Position numbers and translations under genes: made by a program. A stretch of 64,000 bases of DNA from contig NZ_WIBJ01000027.1 in the NCBI RefSeq assembly GCF_009495755.1, positions 52,811 to 116,810 on the forward strand. The letters are read 5' to 3'. The DNA comes from Flavobacterium sp. LMO8. Its GTDB lineage: Bacteria > Bacteroidota > Bacteroidia > Flavobacteriales > Flavobacteriaceae. Below are positions 44,928 to 52,398 of the stretch, piece by piece (positions within the stretch are counted from its first letter, which is position 1; each line of letters starts with the position of its first letter). Below the pieces are notes generated by a model, which saw only the letters and a program-made list of their open reading frames with translations, searched no databases and was not told where the DNA came from.

Positions 44928-45197
44928 ATGGAAAAAGATAAATGGATTGAAAATGTATTGAATAGTACAGATGGAATTACTAAAGTAAGCCCAAACGATC
45001 AGTTATTTTCTAAAATTCAATCGAGAATAAACGATCAAAAGCCTGTTGAAACTTATGTTAAATGGTTAGTGGCTGCATCAGTTGTAGTGCTTATTTCTTT
45101 AAATACTACTTATTTAATTCAAAAAAGTAATACAAGCAAACAGAATAACAACAACATCAGCTCATTAGTTGATACTGTTAATAATCAATTATATTAA
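44928..45197 (+). CDS. Small single-pass membrane protein, candidate anti-sigma factor
   Basis: 89 residues. A cytoplasmic N-terminus of about 45 residues (DKWIENVLNSTDGITKVSPNDQLFSKIQSRI) is followed by one membrane segment (YVKWLVAASVVVLISLNTTYLI, about 45-65) and a short Asn/Ser-rich outer tail. The form, and the position right after an ECF sigma gene, fit a short anti-sigma factor that holds sigma at the membrane, but no ZAS motif is seen. It has its own sigma-type promoter and is probably co-transcribed with the next gene. Confidence 0.6.
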   Translation: MEKDKWIENVLNSTDGITKVSPNDQLFSKIQSRINDQKPVETYVKWLVAASVVVLISLNTTYLIQKSNTSKQNNNNISSLVDTVNNQLY

Positions 45198-45204
45198 AAA
45201 TAAG

Positions 45205-45672
45205 ATGACAAAAAGTAAATTATTAACTTTTGCAGTTATAGCCTTGTTTCTTATAAACATTATAACGCTATCGTTTTTGTTTTTTAAAGGACCCAGACCA
45301 GATGGTAGGCCAAAACATAGCCCTAGTGAAATTGTAATTGATATACTAGATTTTGATGAACAACAAATTATAGAATATAAAAAGTTAATTGATAAACATA
45401 GTAGTCAAATTAATGACTTAGATCAAAAAATTAATGAAACTAAAAATAGATTATACTTAGAATTAGCGTCTAAAGAAAATGATTCTAAAAAAGACTCTAT
45501 TTTAACTATTTTAAATAAATATACTTCAGAAGTAGAACAAGTTCATTTTGATCATTTTTTAGAAATAAAAAAACTTTGTAAACCTGAACAATTAGATAAT
45601 TACAATAAATTAATATTAGATTTATCAAGCATTTTTGCTCCTCCTCTTATAAATCACAAAAATGATAAATAA
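45205..45672 (+). CDS. Spy/CpxP-like periplasmic sensor protein
   Basis: 155 residues from the ATG at 45205, 7 bases after the previous stop; an in-frame start at 45169 overlaps the previous gene and is rejected. One N-terminal membrane anchor (about 4-24) is followed by PRPDGRPKHSPSEIVIDILDFDEQQIIEYKKLIDKH and a long coiled helical region ending near FAPPLINHKNDK. The layout is that of CpxP/Spy or the heavy-metal sensor (CnrX-like) family, periplasmic helical proteins that sense misfolding or metal. Together with the preceding gene it may form the signal-sensing unit for the sigma factor. A terminator follows. Confidence 0.65.
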   Translation: MTKSKLLTFAVIALFLINIITLSFLFFKGPRPDGRPKHSPSEIVIDILDFDEQQIIEYKKLIDKHSSQINDLDQKINETKNRLYLELASKENDSKKDSILTILNKYTSEVEQVHFDHFLEIKKLCKPEQLDNYNKLILDLSSIFAPPLINHKNDK

Positions 45673-45722
45673 GTTTATTAGTTTCTCATATAATACAATT
45701 TTAAATTAGATTTTATTATTTT

Positions 45723-45762
45723 AAAAGAGGTTTGTTTTTATACTGAAACGAACCTCTTTTTT
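45723..45762 (+). terminator. Terminator after the Spy-like gene (copy A)
   Basis: AAAAGAGGTTTGTTT pairs with AAACGAACCTCTTTT (one U-G pair), loop of 8, then a run of T. It is near-identical in stem to the terminator at 47324. Confidence 0.85.
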
Positions 45763-45869
45763 ATTCTAGTACAATTTTTTTCAAGCTATTTAATTGACTT
45801 TACGAACTTATTATCAATGTTTTATTGTGAATGAAAAACTAAAGTTACTTAAAATATTAATTTTCTGTA

Positions 45870-45895
45870 CAAGAAATAAAAATTATCGTCGTCTA
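45870..45895 (+). promoter_or_regulatory. ECF-type promoter, copy 2
   Basis: CAAGAA at 45870-45875, 13 bases, TCGTCTA at 45889-45895, 28 bases before the start of the EF-hand gene. Confidence 0.7.
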
Positions 45896-45923
45896 ATATT
45901 ATATAACTCAAAAACAATATAGT

Positions 45924-46193
45924 ATGAAACAAATTGCTTTATTATTCGGTTTGTTTATTATCTCATTTAGTTCTTGTGCGCAAGAAAAAAGAGAAGAACG
46001 AAAAGTGCCAACAGTAGATGAATTGTTTACGCAAATGGATAGTAATAAGGATGCTAAATTATCCAAAAAAGAAGTAAAAGGTCCACTAAAAGACGACTTC
46101 TCTAAAATTGATACTAATAAAGACGGTTTCATAACTAAAGAAGAACTAAAAAAAGCGCCAAAACCAGAAAGAAAAGGGCCGCCTAAAAGGTAA
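45924..46193 (+). CDS. EF-hand lipoprotein
   Basis: 89 residues. Lipobox FSSC at the N-terminus (Cys18) predicts a lipoprotein. Two EF-hand loops are visible: DSNKDAKLSKKE (about 40-51) and DTNKDGFITKEE (about 63-74). The second is canonical, with D-x-N-x-D-G; the first has Ala in the Gly position. It should bind calcium in the periplasm or at the cell surface. The tail is rich in Lys and Pro. It has its own sigma-type promoter and precedes the YHYH gene. Confidence 0.75.
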   Translation: MKQIALLFGLFIISFSSCAQEKREERKVPTVDELFTQMDSNKDAKLSKKEVKGPLKDDFSKIDTNKDGFITKEELKKAPKPERKGPPKR

Positions 46194-46237
46194 ATACTTT
46201 ACTCTTTTGATATTTGAATAAAAAAAATGCTTTTGAG

Positions 46238-46263
46238 CAAGAGTTAAATTAAAATATCGTCTA
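46238..46263 (+). promoter_or_regulatory. ECF-type promoter, copy 3
   Basis: CAAGAG at 46238-46243, 13 bases, TCGTCTA at 46257-46263, 39 bases before the YHYH gene start. Confidence 0.7.
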
Positions 46264-46302
46264 GCTAATTGAATTGGCTGACATCAAAACACTTAATAAT
46301 AA

Positions 46303-47217
46303 ATGAAAACGAAATCAATTTTTTTTAACCTACTTTTTATAGGAACAGTTTTTGTTGGATGTAAATCTCAAAAAGAACTAAATACTAATCAAGACATAAA
46401 AGCTATAGATTTTACTAAAGCTTACACTATTAATAATTCAGATTTTGGAACAAAGACTTCTATGACTATTTCAAATGAAAAAAGAATTTTAAAAACCAAT
46501 AGTTTACCTAATCATAAAACAGGTTCGTTTCCAAATGAAGGAAATCCAAATACAATCTCAGAACAAAAACTTACTTATACTTTTCCATTAAACCCTGTTC
46601 TAACTGGGCATGCTAAATGGGCAAGAGAATTTGGTGTTGCTGTAAATGGAATTAAATTTGAACCAGAAACCGCAGAACGTTTTGAATGTGAAACAGGAGA
46701 AACTTATAGGATAGAAGCAAAACAAGACGAATTCAATTTAGGTTTAGACTTTAATAATGCTCATGTGCAGCCAACTGGTGCTTATCATTATCATGGAATT
46801 CCTTTAGAGTTAATTGTTCAGCTAGATAATGGAGAAGATTTAATTTTAATAGGATATGCAAATGATGGGTTTCCAATTTATTATTCAAAATCAGAAAACT
46901 ATAAACCAAGTTTTAGATTGTCTAAAAATCCAAGAACAGGTGAATTTTGCACCTATTCTAATCCTAAACAATCAACTACCAAAAATATAGAAAACACTGA
47001 TCCAAATGGAATATTTGTTTCTGATTGGGAATATATAGAAGGTTCAGGAGATTTAGATGAATGTAACGGAACAATGTTAAATGGTAATTATGTTTATTTT
47101 GCAACAATGAGTTACCCTTATATTGGTAGATGTTTAAAAGGTGCGTTTTCAGAAAAAAGGCCAAATGGACCACCACCTGGAATGCGAAATAACAAAAATG
47201 ATAAACCAAGAAAATAA
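46303..47217 (+). CDS. YHYH-domain lipoprotein
   Basis: 304 residues. Lipobox FVGC (Cys20) marks a lipoprotein. The signature GAYHYHGIP is near residue 161, with GYANDGFPIYYS and FPYIGRCLKG-like parts (YPYIGRCLKG near 265). This is the YHYH family, secreted proteins of unknown function that may bind metals through the paired His/Tyr. The C-terminus is rich in Pro, Arg, Lys (GPPPGMRNNKNDKPRK), like the EF-hand protein upstream. It lies in the putative sigma regulon. Role in metal or phosphate handling is a guess. Confidence 0.75.
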   Translation: MKTKSIFFNLLFIGTVFVGCKSQKELNTNQDIKAIDFTKAYTINNSDFGTKTSMTISNEKRILKTNSLPNHKTGSFPNEGNPNTISEQKLTYTFPLNPVLTGHAKWAREFGVAVNGIKFEPETAERFECETGETYRIEAKQDEFNLGLDFNNAHVQPTGAYHYHGIPLELIVQLDNGEDLILIGYANDGFPIYYSKSENYKPSFRLSKNPRTGEFCTYSNPKQSTTKNIENTDPNGIFVSDWEYIEGSGDLDECNGTMLNGNYVYFATMSYPYIGRCLKGAFSEKRPNGPPPGMRNNKNDKPRK

Positions 47218-47233
47218 AAAATATTTATTTACT

Positions 47234-47259
47234 CCAGAATTAAATTAAAATATCTTCAG
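47234..47259 (+). promoter_or_regulatory. Degenerate ECF-type promoter
   Basis: CCAGAA at 47234, 13 bases identical to copy 3 (TTAAATTAAAATA), then TCTTCAG instead of TCGTCTA. Probably inactive or weak. It lies just after the YHYH stop codon and 65 bases before a terminator. Confidence 0.5.
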
Positions 47260-47323
47260 GAAAAGATGTAAAAACACATAAAGTAATTATTAGCAAGTAG
47301 GTTTTAGTAGATTTTATTGCTAT

Positions 47324-47357
47324 AGAGGTTTGTTTCAATTGAAACAAACCTCTTTTC
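47324..47357 (+). terminator. Terminator after the YHYH gene (copy B)
   Basis: AGAGGTTTGTTTC, loop AATT, GAAACAAACCTCT, then TTTTC. Perfect 13-bp stem. Near-identical stem to the terminator at 45723. Confidence 0.85.
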
Positions 47358-47465
47358 TATTCTAATACAATTTATTTAAAACTACTTAATTTACTTTAAC
47401 AACTGAATATCAGCTATTTAATTAAAATGTAAAGATAAAATTACTATAATATTAATTATTTAGCG

Positions 47466-47491
47466 CAAGAATTAAATTAAAGTTTCGTCTA
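47466..47491 (+). promoter_or_regulatory. ECF-type promoter, copy 4
   Basis: CAAGAA at 47466-47471, 13 bases, TCGTCTA at 47485-47491, 27 bases before the start of the CotH gene. It would drive the five-gene CotH operon. Confidence 0.7.
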
Positions 47492-47518
47492 AACTATATA
47501 AGACTTAAAATTATTAAA

Positions 47519-49825
47519 ATGAAAAAAATTACACTATTCATGTTCTTTTGCTCTTGCTTATCGTTTGGGCAAACTTTTTATGATTTAAACACAATACAAA
47601 CTATCGAAATTACTTTTGCTCAAAGCAACTGGGATGCTTTGCTAGATGCTGCAGAAGCTTCTGATGCTTATATTGAAGCACAGTCTGTTTCTATAAACGG
47701 TGTTGTTTATAATTCTGTTGGTGCAAAATATAAAGGAAATAGTTCATATAATGCTAGTCAAGTAAAAAATCCTTGGCATTTGGAATTAGATACCTACGTA
47801 GATCAAAACCATGAAGGCTACACAGATATTAAACTAAATAATGTAATATTTGATCCTACTTTTGTTAGGGAAACTTTAGGTTATAAAATTTTAGGAAACT
47901 ATATGGATGTTCCATTGGCTAATTATGCTAAAGTATATGTAAATGGTACTTATATAGGTTTATATACAAATGTTGAATCTATTTCTAAAAAATTTGTTTA
48001 TAATCGTTTTGGTTCAAAAACAAATGCGTTTTTTGATTGTAGTCCACCAGCAGGTGCAGGACCAACCACTACAAATTTACCTAATTTAGCCTATTTAGGA
48101 ACTAGTAGTACAAGTTACGAAACTGCATATGATATGAAATCTGACACAGGTTGGGATGATTTAATTACCTTAACAAATGTATTATCTACAACCACTTCTA
48201 CTAATACAGCAAATATTGAAGCCGTTTTAGATATTGATAGAACGATGTGGTTTTTGGCTTTTCATAATTTATTTGTTAATCTTGATAGTTATATAGGTCA
48301 ATTTAAACAAAATTATTATTTATATAAATCTAATAATGGGCAGTTTAATCCAGTAATTTGGGATTTAAATATGAATTTTGGAGTTTTCGGAAGTACTGGC
48401 TCAAGTACTGGTGGACCAGGTGGTGGACCAGGTGGTGGAACTTTAACAACTACTCAAAAAAAACAATTATCACACACAACACACCTTACAGAAACTGCTT
48501 GGCCATTAGTAAATAAATTATTAGCTATACCAACATATAAAAAAAGATATTTAGCACATTATAAAACTATGTTAGCAGAAGTAGTTGCAACAAATGGTTC
48601 AGAATATTTTTTAACAGATGCACAAGCAATGCAAACTTTAATTAGTACTGCTGTTTCAACGGATGTAAATAAATTTAGTTATCAAACTACTTCAAACTTT
48701 ACAAATAATCTTAACTCTACAGATGTTACAGTTACTATGAATACTGCACCTGGTATCAATGGATTAATGTCTGCAAGATATTCGTATTTGACAGCTTTAT
48801 CAGATTTTACAGCTACACAACCTGGAATTTCTAATCTTACTTTATCAAATACAGCACCAGCAATTGGAACATCTGTAAACGTTACTGCAACTGTTTCTAA
48901 TACAAATTATGTGTATTTAGGGTATAGAACAGAAAAAAATGAAATTTTTACAAAAGTTCAAATGTATGATGATGGTGCACATAATGATGGTGCTTCTGGA
49001 GATGGCGTTTATGGCGCAAGTATGCCTATAACAACTATTTCTACTCAATATTATTTTTATGCAGAAAACACTAATGTTGGAATATTTTCTCCAGCTAGAG
49101 CTGAACATGAGTTTTATACAGTTACAGGTACATACCCAACTATTACTCCTGGTGATTTAGTTATTAATGAGTTAATGGCTCAAAATACAAGTACGGTTAC
49201 AGATCCACATGGAGATTATAGCGATTGGTTTGAGTTATATAATAATTCATCAACTACATTAAGTTTAGATTATTTATATGCTAGTGATGATACAACAAAC
49301 CCTACAAAATGGCAATTTCCTTTAGGACTTACTATTGCACCAAACAGTTATTTAATTGTTTGGGCTGATCAAGATTTAACTCAAGATGGAATTCATGCTG
49401 ACTTTAAATTTTCTGCGGCTGGAGAAAGTTGCGTACTTTCTTATTCTGATGGAACAGTTGTAGACACTGTAGATTTTGGAGCTCAAACTGCAAATATGGG
49501 TTATGCAAGAAATCCAAATGGAACTGGAAACTTTGTAATTCAAGCCCCTACTTTTAATGCTAATAATGAATCATTATCTATTTCAAGTGAAGTATTCAAT
49601 CAATCATTAAAAACATACCCTAACCCTACTTCTGGAAATTTAACTATTGAAAACAGTCAATTTAATATTGAAAAAGTGGAAGTTTATAATTTACAAGGTC
49701 AACTTTTATATTCTAATAAATATGAAAATTCTAATTTATTGAATTTAGATTTTTCAGGTTACTCAAACGGAATGTACTTAGTAGTTATCAATTCAAATAC
49801 TAACATAAAAATCATTAAACACTAA
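47519..49825 (+). CDS. Secreted CotH kinase-like protein with lamin-tail and type IX sorting domains
   Basis: 768 residues. Signal peptide (to about residue 18), then a CotH kinase-like domain (about 25-400) with GAKYKGNSSYN, ATG-like NPWHLELD and PVIWDLNMNFGVFG, in which the DLN Asp probably binds metal. A Gly/Pro-rich stretch interrupts it near 302. A lamin-tail domain (about 545-650) has INELMAQN and DWFELYNNS. The last 75 residues (YPNPTSGNLTIEN to the end) are a type A sorting signal of type IX secretion, so the protein is exported to the cell surface. CotH proteins phosphorylate other proteins, in spores of Bacillus. First gene of a five-gene operon. Confidence 0.85.
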   Translation: MKKITLFMFFCSCLSFGQTFYDLNTIQTIEITFAQSNWDALLDAAEASDAYIEAQSVSINGVVYNSVGAKYKGNSSYNASQVKNPWHLELDTYVDQNHEGYTDIKLNNVIFDPTFVRETLGYKILGNYMDVPLANYAKVYVNGTYIGLYTNVESISKKFVYNRFGSKTNAFFDCSPPAGAGPTTTNLPNLAYLGTSSTSYETAYDMKSDTGWDDLITLTNVLSTTTSTNTANIEAVLDIDRTMWFLAFHNLFVNLDSYIGQFKQNYYLYKSNNGQFNPVIWDLNMNFGVFGSTGSSTGGPGGGPGGGTLTTTQKKQLSHTTHLTETAWPLVNKLLAIPTYKKRYLAHYKTMLAEVVATNGSEYFLTDAQAMQTLISTAVSTDVNKFSYQTTSNFTNNLNSTDVTVTMNTAPGINGLMSARYSYLTALSDFTATQPGISNLTLSNTAPAIGTSVNVTATVSNTNYVYLGYRTEKNEIFTKVQMYDDGAHNDGASGDGVYGASMPITTISTQYYFYAENTNVGIFSPARAEHEFYTVTGTYPTITPGDLVINELMAQNTSTVTDPHGDYSDWFELYNNSSTTLSLDYLYASDDTTNPTKWQFPLGLTIAPNSYLIVWADQDLTQDGIHADFKFSAAGESCVLSYSDGTVVDTVDFGAQTANMGYARNPNGTGNFVIQAPTFNANNESLSISSEVFNQSLKTYPNPTSGNLTIENSQFNIEKVEVYNLQGQLLYSNKYENSNLLNLDFSGYSNGMYLVVINSNTNIKIIKH

Positions 49826-49830
49826 TTAAA

Positions 49831-50217
49831 ATGAAACATAAATTATTAATTATTATTGCAATTACATCTTTATTCTTTTCATGTTCTAAAGATGAAGGCT
49901 ATGGCGGATTAGCTACAATTACCGGAAAAGTATACGGAAAAGATTATAACTCAAACGGAGTATTAGTTAGTGAAAATTACCTAGGTGGAGCAAAAGTTTA
50001 TATTGGTGTTCATGGAAGCTCAACTCCATTTGATGATATAGATACTTCATATGATGGAACTTTTAGATTTGAATATTTACAAAAAGGAACTTATGATATT
50101 TGGGTTTTTGGTGATTGTGATTCTTGTAGTTGGGATCAAACCTATGTTTTGCAAACTGTAGAAATTTCTTCAAAAAATTCTTCTGTTACAATGGAAGATT
50201 TAATAATTACATTTTAA
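49831..50217 (+). CDS. Small lipoprotein of the CotH operon
   Basis: 128 residues. Lipobox LFFSC (Cys18). The mature part resembles a carboxypeptidase regulatory-like or prealbumin-like beta sandwich: ATITGKVYGKDYNSNG, GAKVYIGVHG, DGTFRFEYLQKGTYDIWVFG. A cysteine pair, CDSC, occurs near residue 104. It may bind calcium or act as a docking partner on the outer membrane for the CotH protein. It is 5 bases after the CotH gene and 6 bases before the VTC gene. Confidence 0.65.
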   Translation: MKHKLLIIIAITSLFFSCSKDEGYGGLATITGKVYGKDYNSNGVLVSENYLGGAKVYIGVHGSSTPFDDIDTSYDGTFRFEYLQKGTYDIWVFGDCDSCSWDQTYVLQTVEISSKNSSVTMEDLIITF

Positions 50218-50223
50218 TAAAAG

Positions 50224-50973
50224 ATGTTTAAAAATTTTAAAAGCAATTTAAATTCAATTAGTCCAGTTTCTTTAAGAGAACTAGATTCTGTTTCATTACT
50301 TAACAGAGTTGATAGTAAGTATACTTTAACAGAAGAAGGTTTAAATAATATTCTTCCCTGTTTAGTAGACAACTATAACGTGCTTGAAATAGACGGAATG
50401 AGAGTTTTTACCTATGAAAATAATTATTTTGACACCCCAAATCTATTATTTTTTAGAGATCATCATAATGGATATGCTAAAAGAATTAAAGTAAGGAGCA
50501 GAAGATATGTAGAGTCTAATCTTTGTTTTTTTGAAATTAAGAAAAAAGAGAAAGTATCTAGAACAAACAAATTTAGAGAGCGTTTGCCTAATATTATTTC
50601 TGAAATTAATGCAGATAGAAAAGAAGTAATTCAAAGCTTCATTCGTAAAGAGATATCTGATATTAAGTTAATTTTAAAAAACAATTTTAGTAGAATTACA
50701 TTAGTTAATAAAAACTTTACAGAACGTGTTACAATCGATTTAAACCTACATTTTCAAGATGGTGATCATGAAATTAAATTAGATAATGTAGCTATTGTAG
50801 AAGTTAAACAATCTAAAACATCTATTGCATCTCCAATAACTACTTACTTTAAAGAGAATACAATTAGACAACAAAGTATAAGTAAGTATATATATGGTGT
50901 AGTGTCCTTAATGCCCGAAATTAAAAAAAATAATTTTTTACCCATAATCAAAAGAATAAATAATTTAACCTAA
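50224..50973 (+). CDS. VTC-domain polyphosphate polymerase-like protein
   Basis: 249 residues, cytoplasmic, no membrane segment. It shows the triphosphate-tunnel fold of the VTC domain: LLNRVDSKYTLT near the start (Lys of the tunnel), NYFDTPNLLFF, KRIKVRSRRY (basic residues that hold triphosphate), CFFEIKKKEK, RVTIDLNLHF and VEVKQSKT with acidic metal ligands, and a C-terminal SISKYIYG. In yeast VTC4 this domain makes polyphosphate from ATP. The bacterial homologues commonly pair with CotH and DUF4956 genes, as here. Polymerase activity here is inferred, not shown. Confidence 0.82.
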   Translation: MFKNFKSNLNSISPVSLRELDSVSLLNRVDSKYTLTEEGLNNILPCLVDNYNVLEIDGMRVFTYENNYFDTPNLLFFRDHHNGYAKRIKVRSRRYVESNLCFFEIKKKEKVSRTNKFRERLPNIISEINADRKEVIQSFIRKEISDIKLILKNNFSRITLVNKNFTERVTIDLNLHFQDGDHEIKLDNVAIVEVKQSKTSIASPITTYFKENTIRQQSISKYIYGVVSLMPEIKKNNFLPIIKRINNLT

Positions 50974-51614
50974 TGGAAAACGAAGAACTAGTAACATCAG
51001 CATTTAGTATAAGTGATTTTTCTAATAGAGCTTTAGTAGACTTTATTGCAATTATTATATTAGTAGGATTCATTTATTATCCAAAACATAAAAACAAAGA
51101 CTTCATTTTTAACTTCGTTTTATTCAACGTTGTTAATTTCATGATTTGTAGTTTGCTTGGAGCAGTAAAAATTAAAATTGGGTTTGCTTTTGGTCTATTT
51201 GCAATGTTTTCAATTATAAGATATAGAACTATTGCAATTTCAATTAAAGATATGGGTTACTTCTTTGGCTGTGTAGCACTTGGAATGATCAATTCGTTAG
51301 CTTCTGTTGAAGATGGTTTTACTCTATTAATTATATGTAACGCTGTAATTCTATTATTAACATTCTTACTTGAACGTTTAGATTTTCTTAAAAACGAAAA
51401 TTCAAAATTAATTGTTTATGATAATGTAGAGTTAATAAAACCAGACAATAAGCTATTATTATTAGATGATTTAAAATTTAGAACTGGTTTAAATATTCAT
51501 AAAGTAGAAGTGCTTACAATAGATTATTTAAAAGATGTTGCTCAAATTAAAGCTTATTATTTTTCTAAAGAAAGTTTAAATTTAGTACCAAATTCAACTG
51601 ATAATGATGATTAA
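50973..51614 (+). CDS. DUF4956 membrane protein
   Basis: 213 residues. Four hydrophobic segments in the first 140 residues (about 23-40, 47-66, 69-85, 96-138) contain GFAFGLFAMFSIIRYRT, the DUF4956 signature with a conserved Arg-Tyr-Arg. A soluble C-terminal part (about 145-213) follows. It overlaps the VTC gene by 1 base. In yeast the VTC complex moves polyphosphate through a membrane, and DUF4956 might play the membrane part in bacteria; that is inference. The next gene overlaps its end by 11 bases. Confidence 0.78.
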   Translation: MENEELVTSAFSISDFSNRALVDFIAIIILVGFIYYPKHKNKDFIFNFVLFNVVNFMICSLLGAVKIKIGFAFGLFAMFSIIRYRTIAISIKDMGYFFGCVALGMINSLASVEDGFTLLIICNAVILLLTFLLERLDFLKNENSKLIVYDNVELIKPDNKLLLLDDLKFRTGLNIHKVEVLTIDYLKDVAQIKAYYFSKESLNLVPNSTDNDD

Positions 51615-52350
51615 TAAGAAAATTATTGGCTTTTTTTTAATTTTCTTTACTTCTATAATTTATAGTCAAAGTTATACTGACACGCAAGGAAGGTTTATTT
51701 CTTCGGTAGATTATAAAATTACTAAAAAATTAAAAATTTCAGGTGAATATAGATATTCATTACAGAATGATTTTGCAGAGTTTAGATCAAGTGCAGGAGA
51801 AATTGGTTTAAAATACGATTTTACAAAACGATTAAATGTTTTAGGCGGTTATAGATTCACAACTTCTTTTGAAGAAGACAACCATCGTTTTTTTGTTGGA
51901 ATTAAATACAATAAAAAATGGAACGACTTTAAAGCGGCTATAACATCAAAATATCAATTTTCTACTAATAGTTTTGATTCGGACTTTATGCAGTATTATA
52001 AAGAACCCGTTCATATGCTTAGAGAAGAAATAAGTTTAGATTATGATATTCCAAATACGAAAGCTTCAGTATTTATTGCTTCTGAAATATTTTTGAAAAT
52101 GGACAGTCAGCCTTATTTAAAATGGAATAGAATGCGTTATTCTATTGGTGGAGAATACAGATTGAAGTATGGTACTACAGTAGGGCTTTCAGGTTTTTAT
52201 GACGATAAAGTGAATCCGCAAAAAAATGATAGAATTGTACTTGTTACAAAACTAAATGTTTCTATTGATGGTTTTCTTAAAAAGTTAAAAAAGAATAAGA
52301 AGAAAGCGTTGAAAAAGGAAAATGAGCAAAATGAAGAAATTGAAGAATAA
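51604..52350 (+). CDS. DUF2490 outer-membrane protein
   Basis: 248 residues; the ATG at 51607 is an equally possible start. A signal peptide (to about residue 21) is followed by alternating polar and aromatic beta strands, as in a barrel, and GLKYDFTKRLNVLGGYRFTT and RMRYSIGGEYRLKYGTTVGL match DUF2490. The C-terminus is unusual, rich in Lys and Glu (FLKKLKKNKKKALKKENEQNEE, near residue 226). It is the last gene of the CotH operon. It may form an outer-membrane pore for the system; function unknown. Confidence 0.75.
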   Translation: MMINKKIIGFFLIFFTSIIYSQSYTDTQGRFISSVDYKITKKLKISGEYRYSLQNDFAEFRSSAGEIGLKYDFTKRLNVLGGYRFTTSFEEDNHRFFVGIKYNKKWNDFKAAITSKYQFSTNSFDSDFMQYYKEPVHMLREEISLDYDIPNTKASVFIASEIFLKMDSQPYLKWNRMRYSIGGEYRLKYGTTVGLSGFYDDKVNPQKNDRIVLVTKLNVSIDGFLKKLKKNKKKALKKENEQNEEIEE

Positions 52351-52384
52351 AAAAAAGCGAAACATTTGTTTCGCTTTTTTTTAT
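52351..52384. terminator. Bidirectional terminator between the CotH operon and sucD
   Basis: AAAAAAGCGAAAC, short loop, GTTTCGCTTTTTT: a 13-bp stem with A-run and T-run, so it can stop both transcripts. Confidence 0.85.
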
Positions 52385-52398
52385 CTGATAGTTTAAGA

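Larger units (their letters stand above)
45723..45905 (+). repeat. Duplicated intergenic module, copy A
   Basis: Homologous to 47324-47510. Each copy holds a terminator with stem GAGGTTTGTTT, then TATTCTA(G/A)TACAATTT, a poorly conserved AT-rich middle, AATATTAATT and an ECF promoter. Copy A leads into the EF-hand gene. Confidence 0.65.
47324..47510 (+). repeat. Duplicated intergenic module, copy B
   Basis: Homologous to 45723-45905; both join a terminator to an ECF promoter. Copy B leads into the CotH operon. Confidence 0.65.
47218..47518 (+). other. 301-base intergenic region between the YHYH and CotH genes
   Basis: No gene is visible. In order it holds a degenerate copy of the sigma promoter (47234-47259), a terminator (47324-47357), an AT-rich spacer, and an intact sigma-type promoter (47466-47491) that leads into the CotH gene. 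The second half is a duplicate of 45723-45905. Confidence 0.7.
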
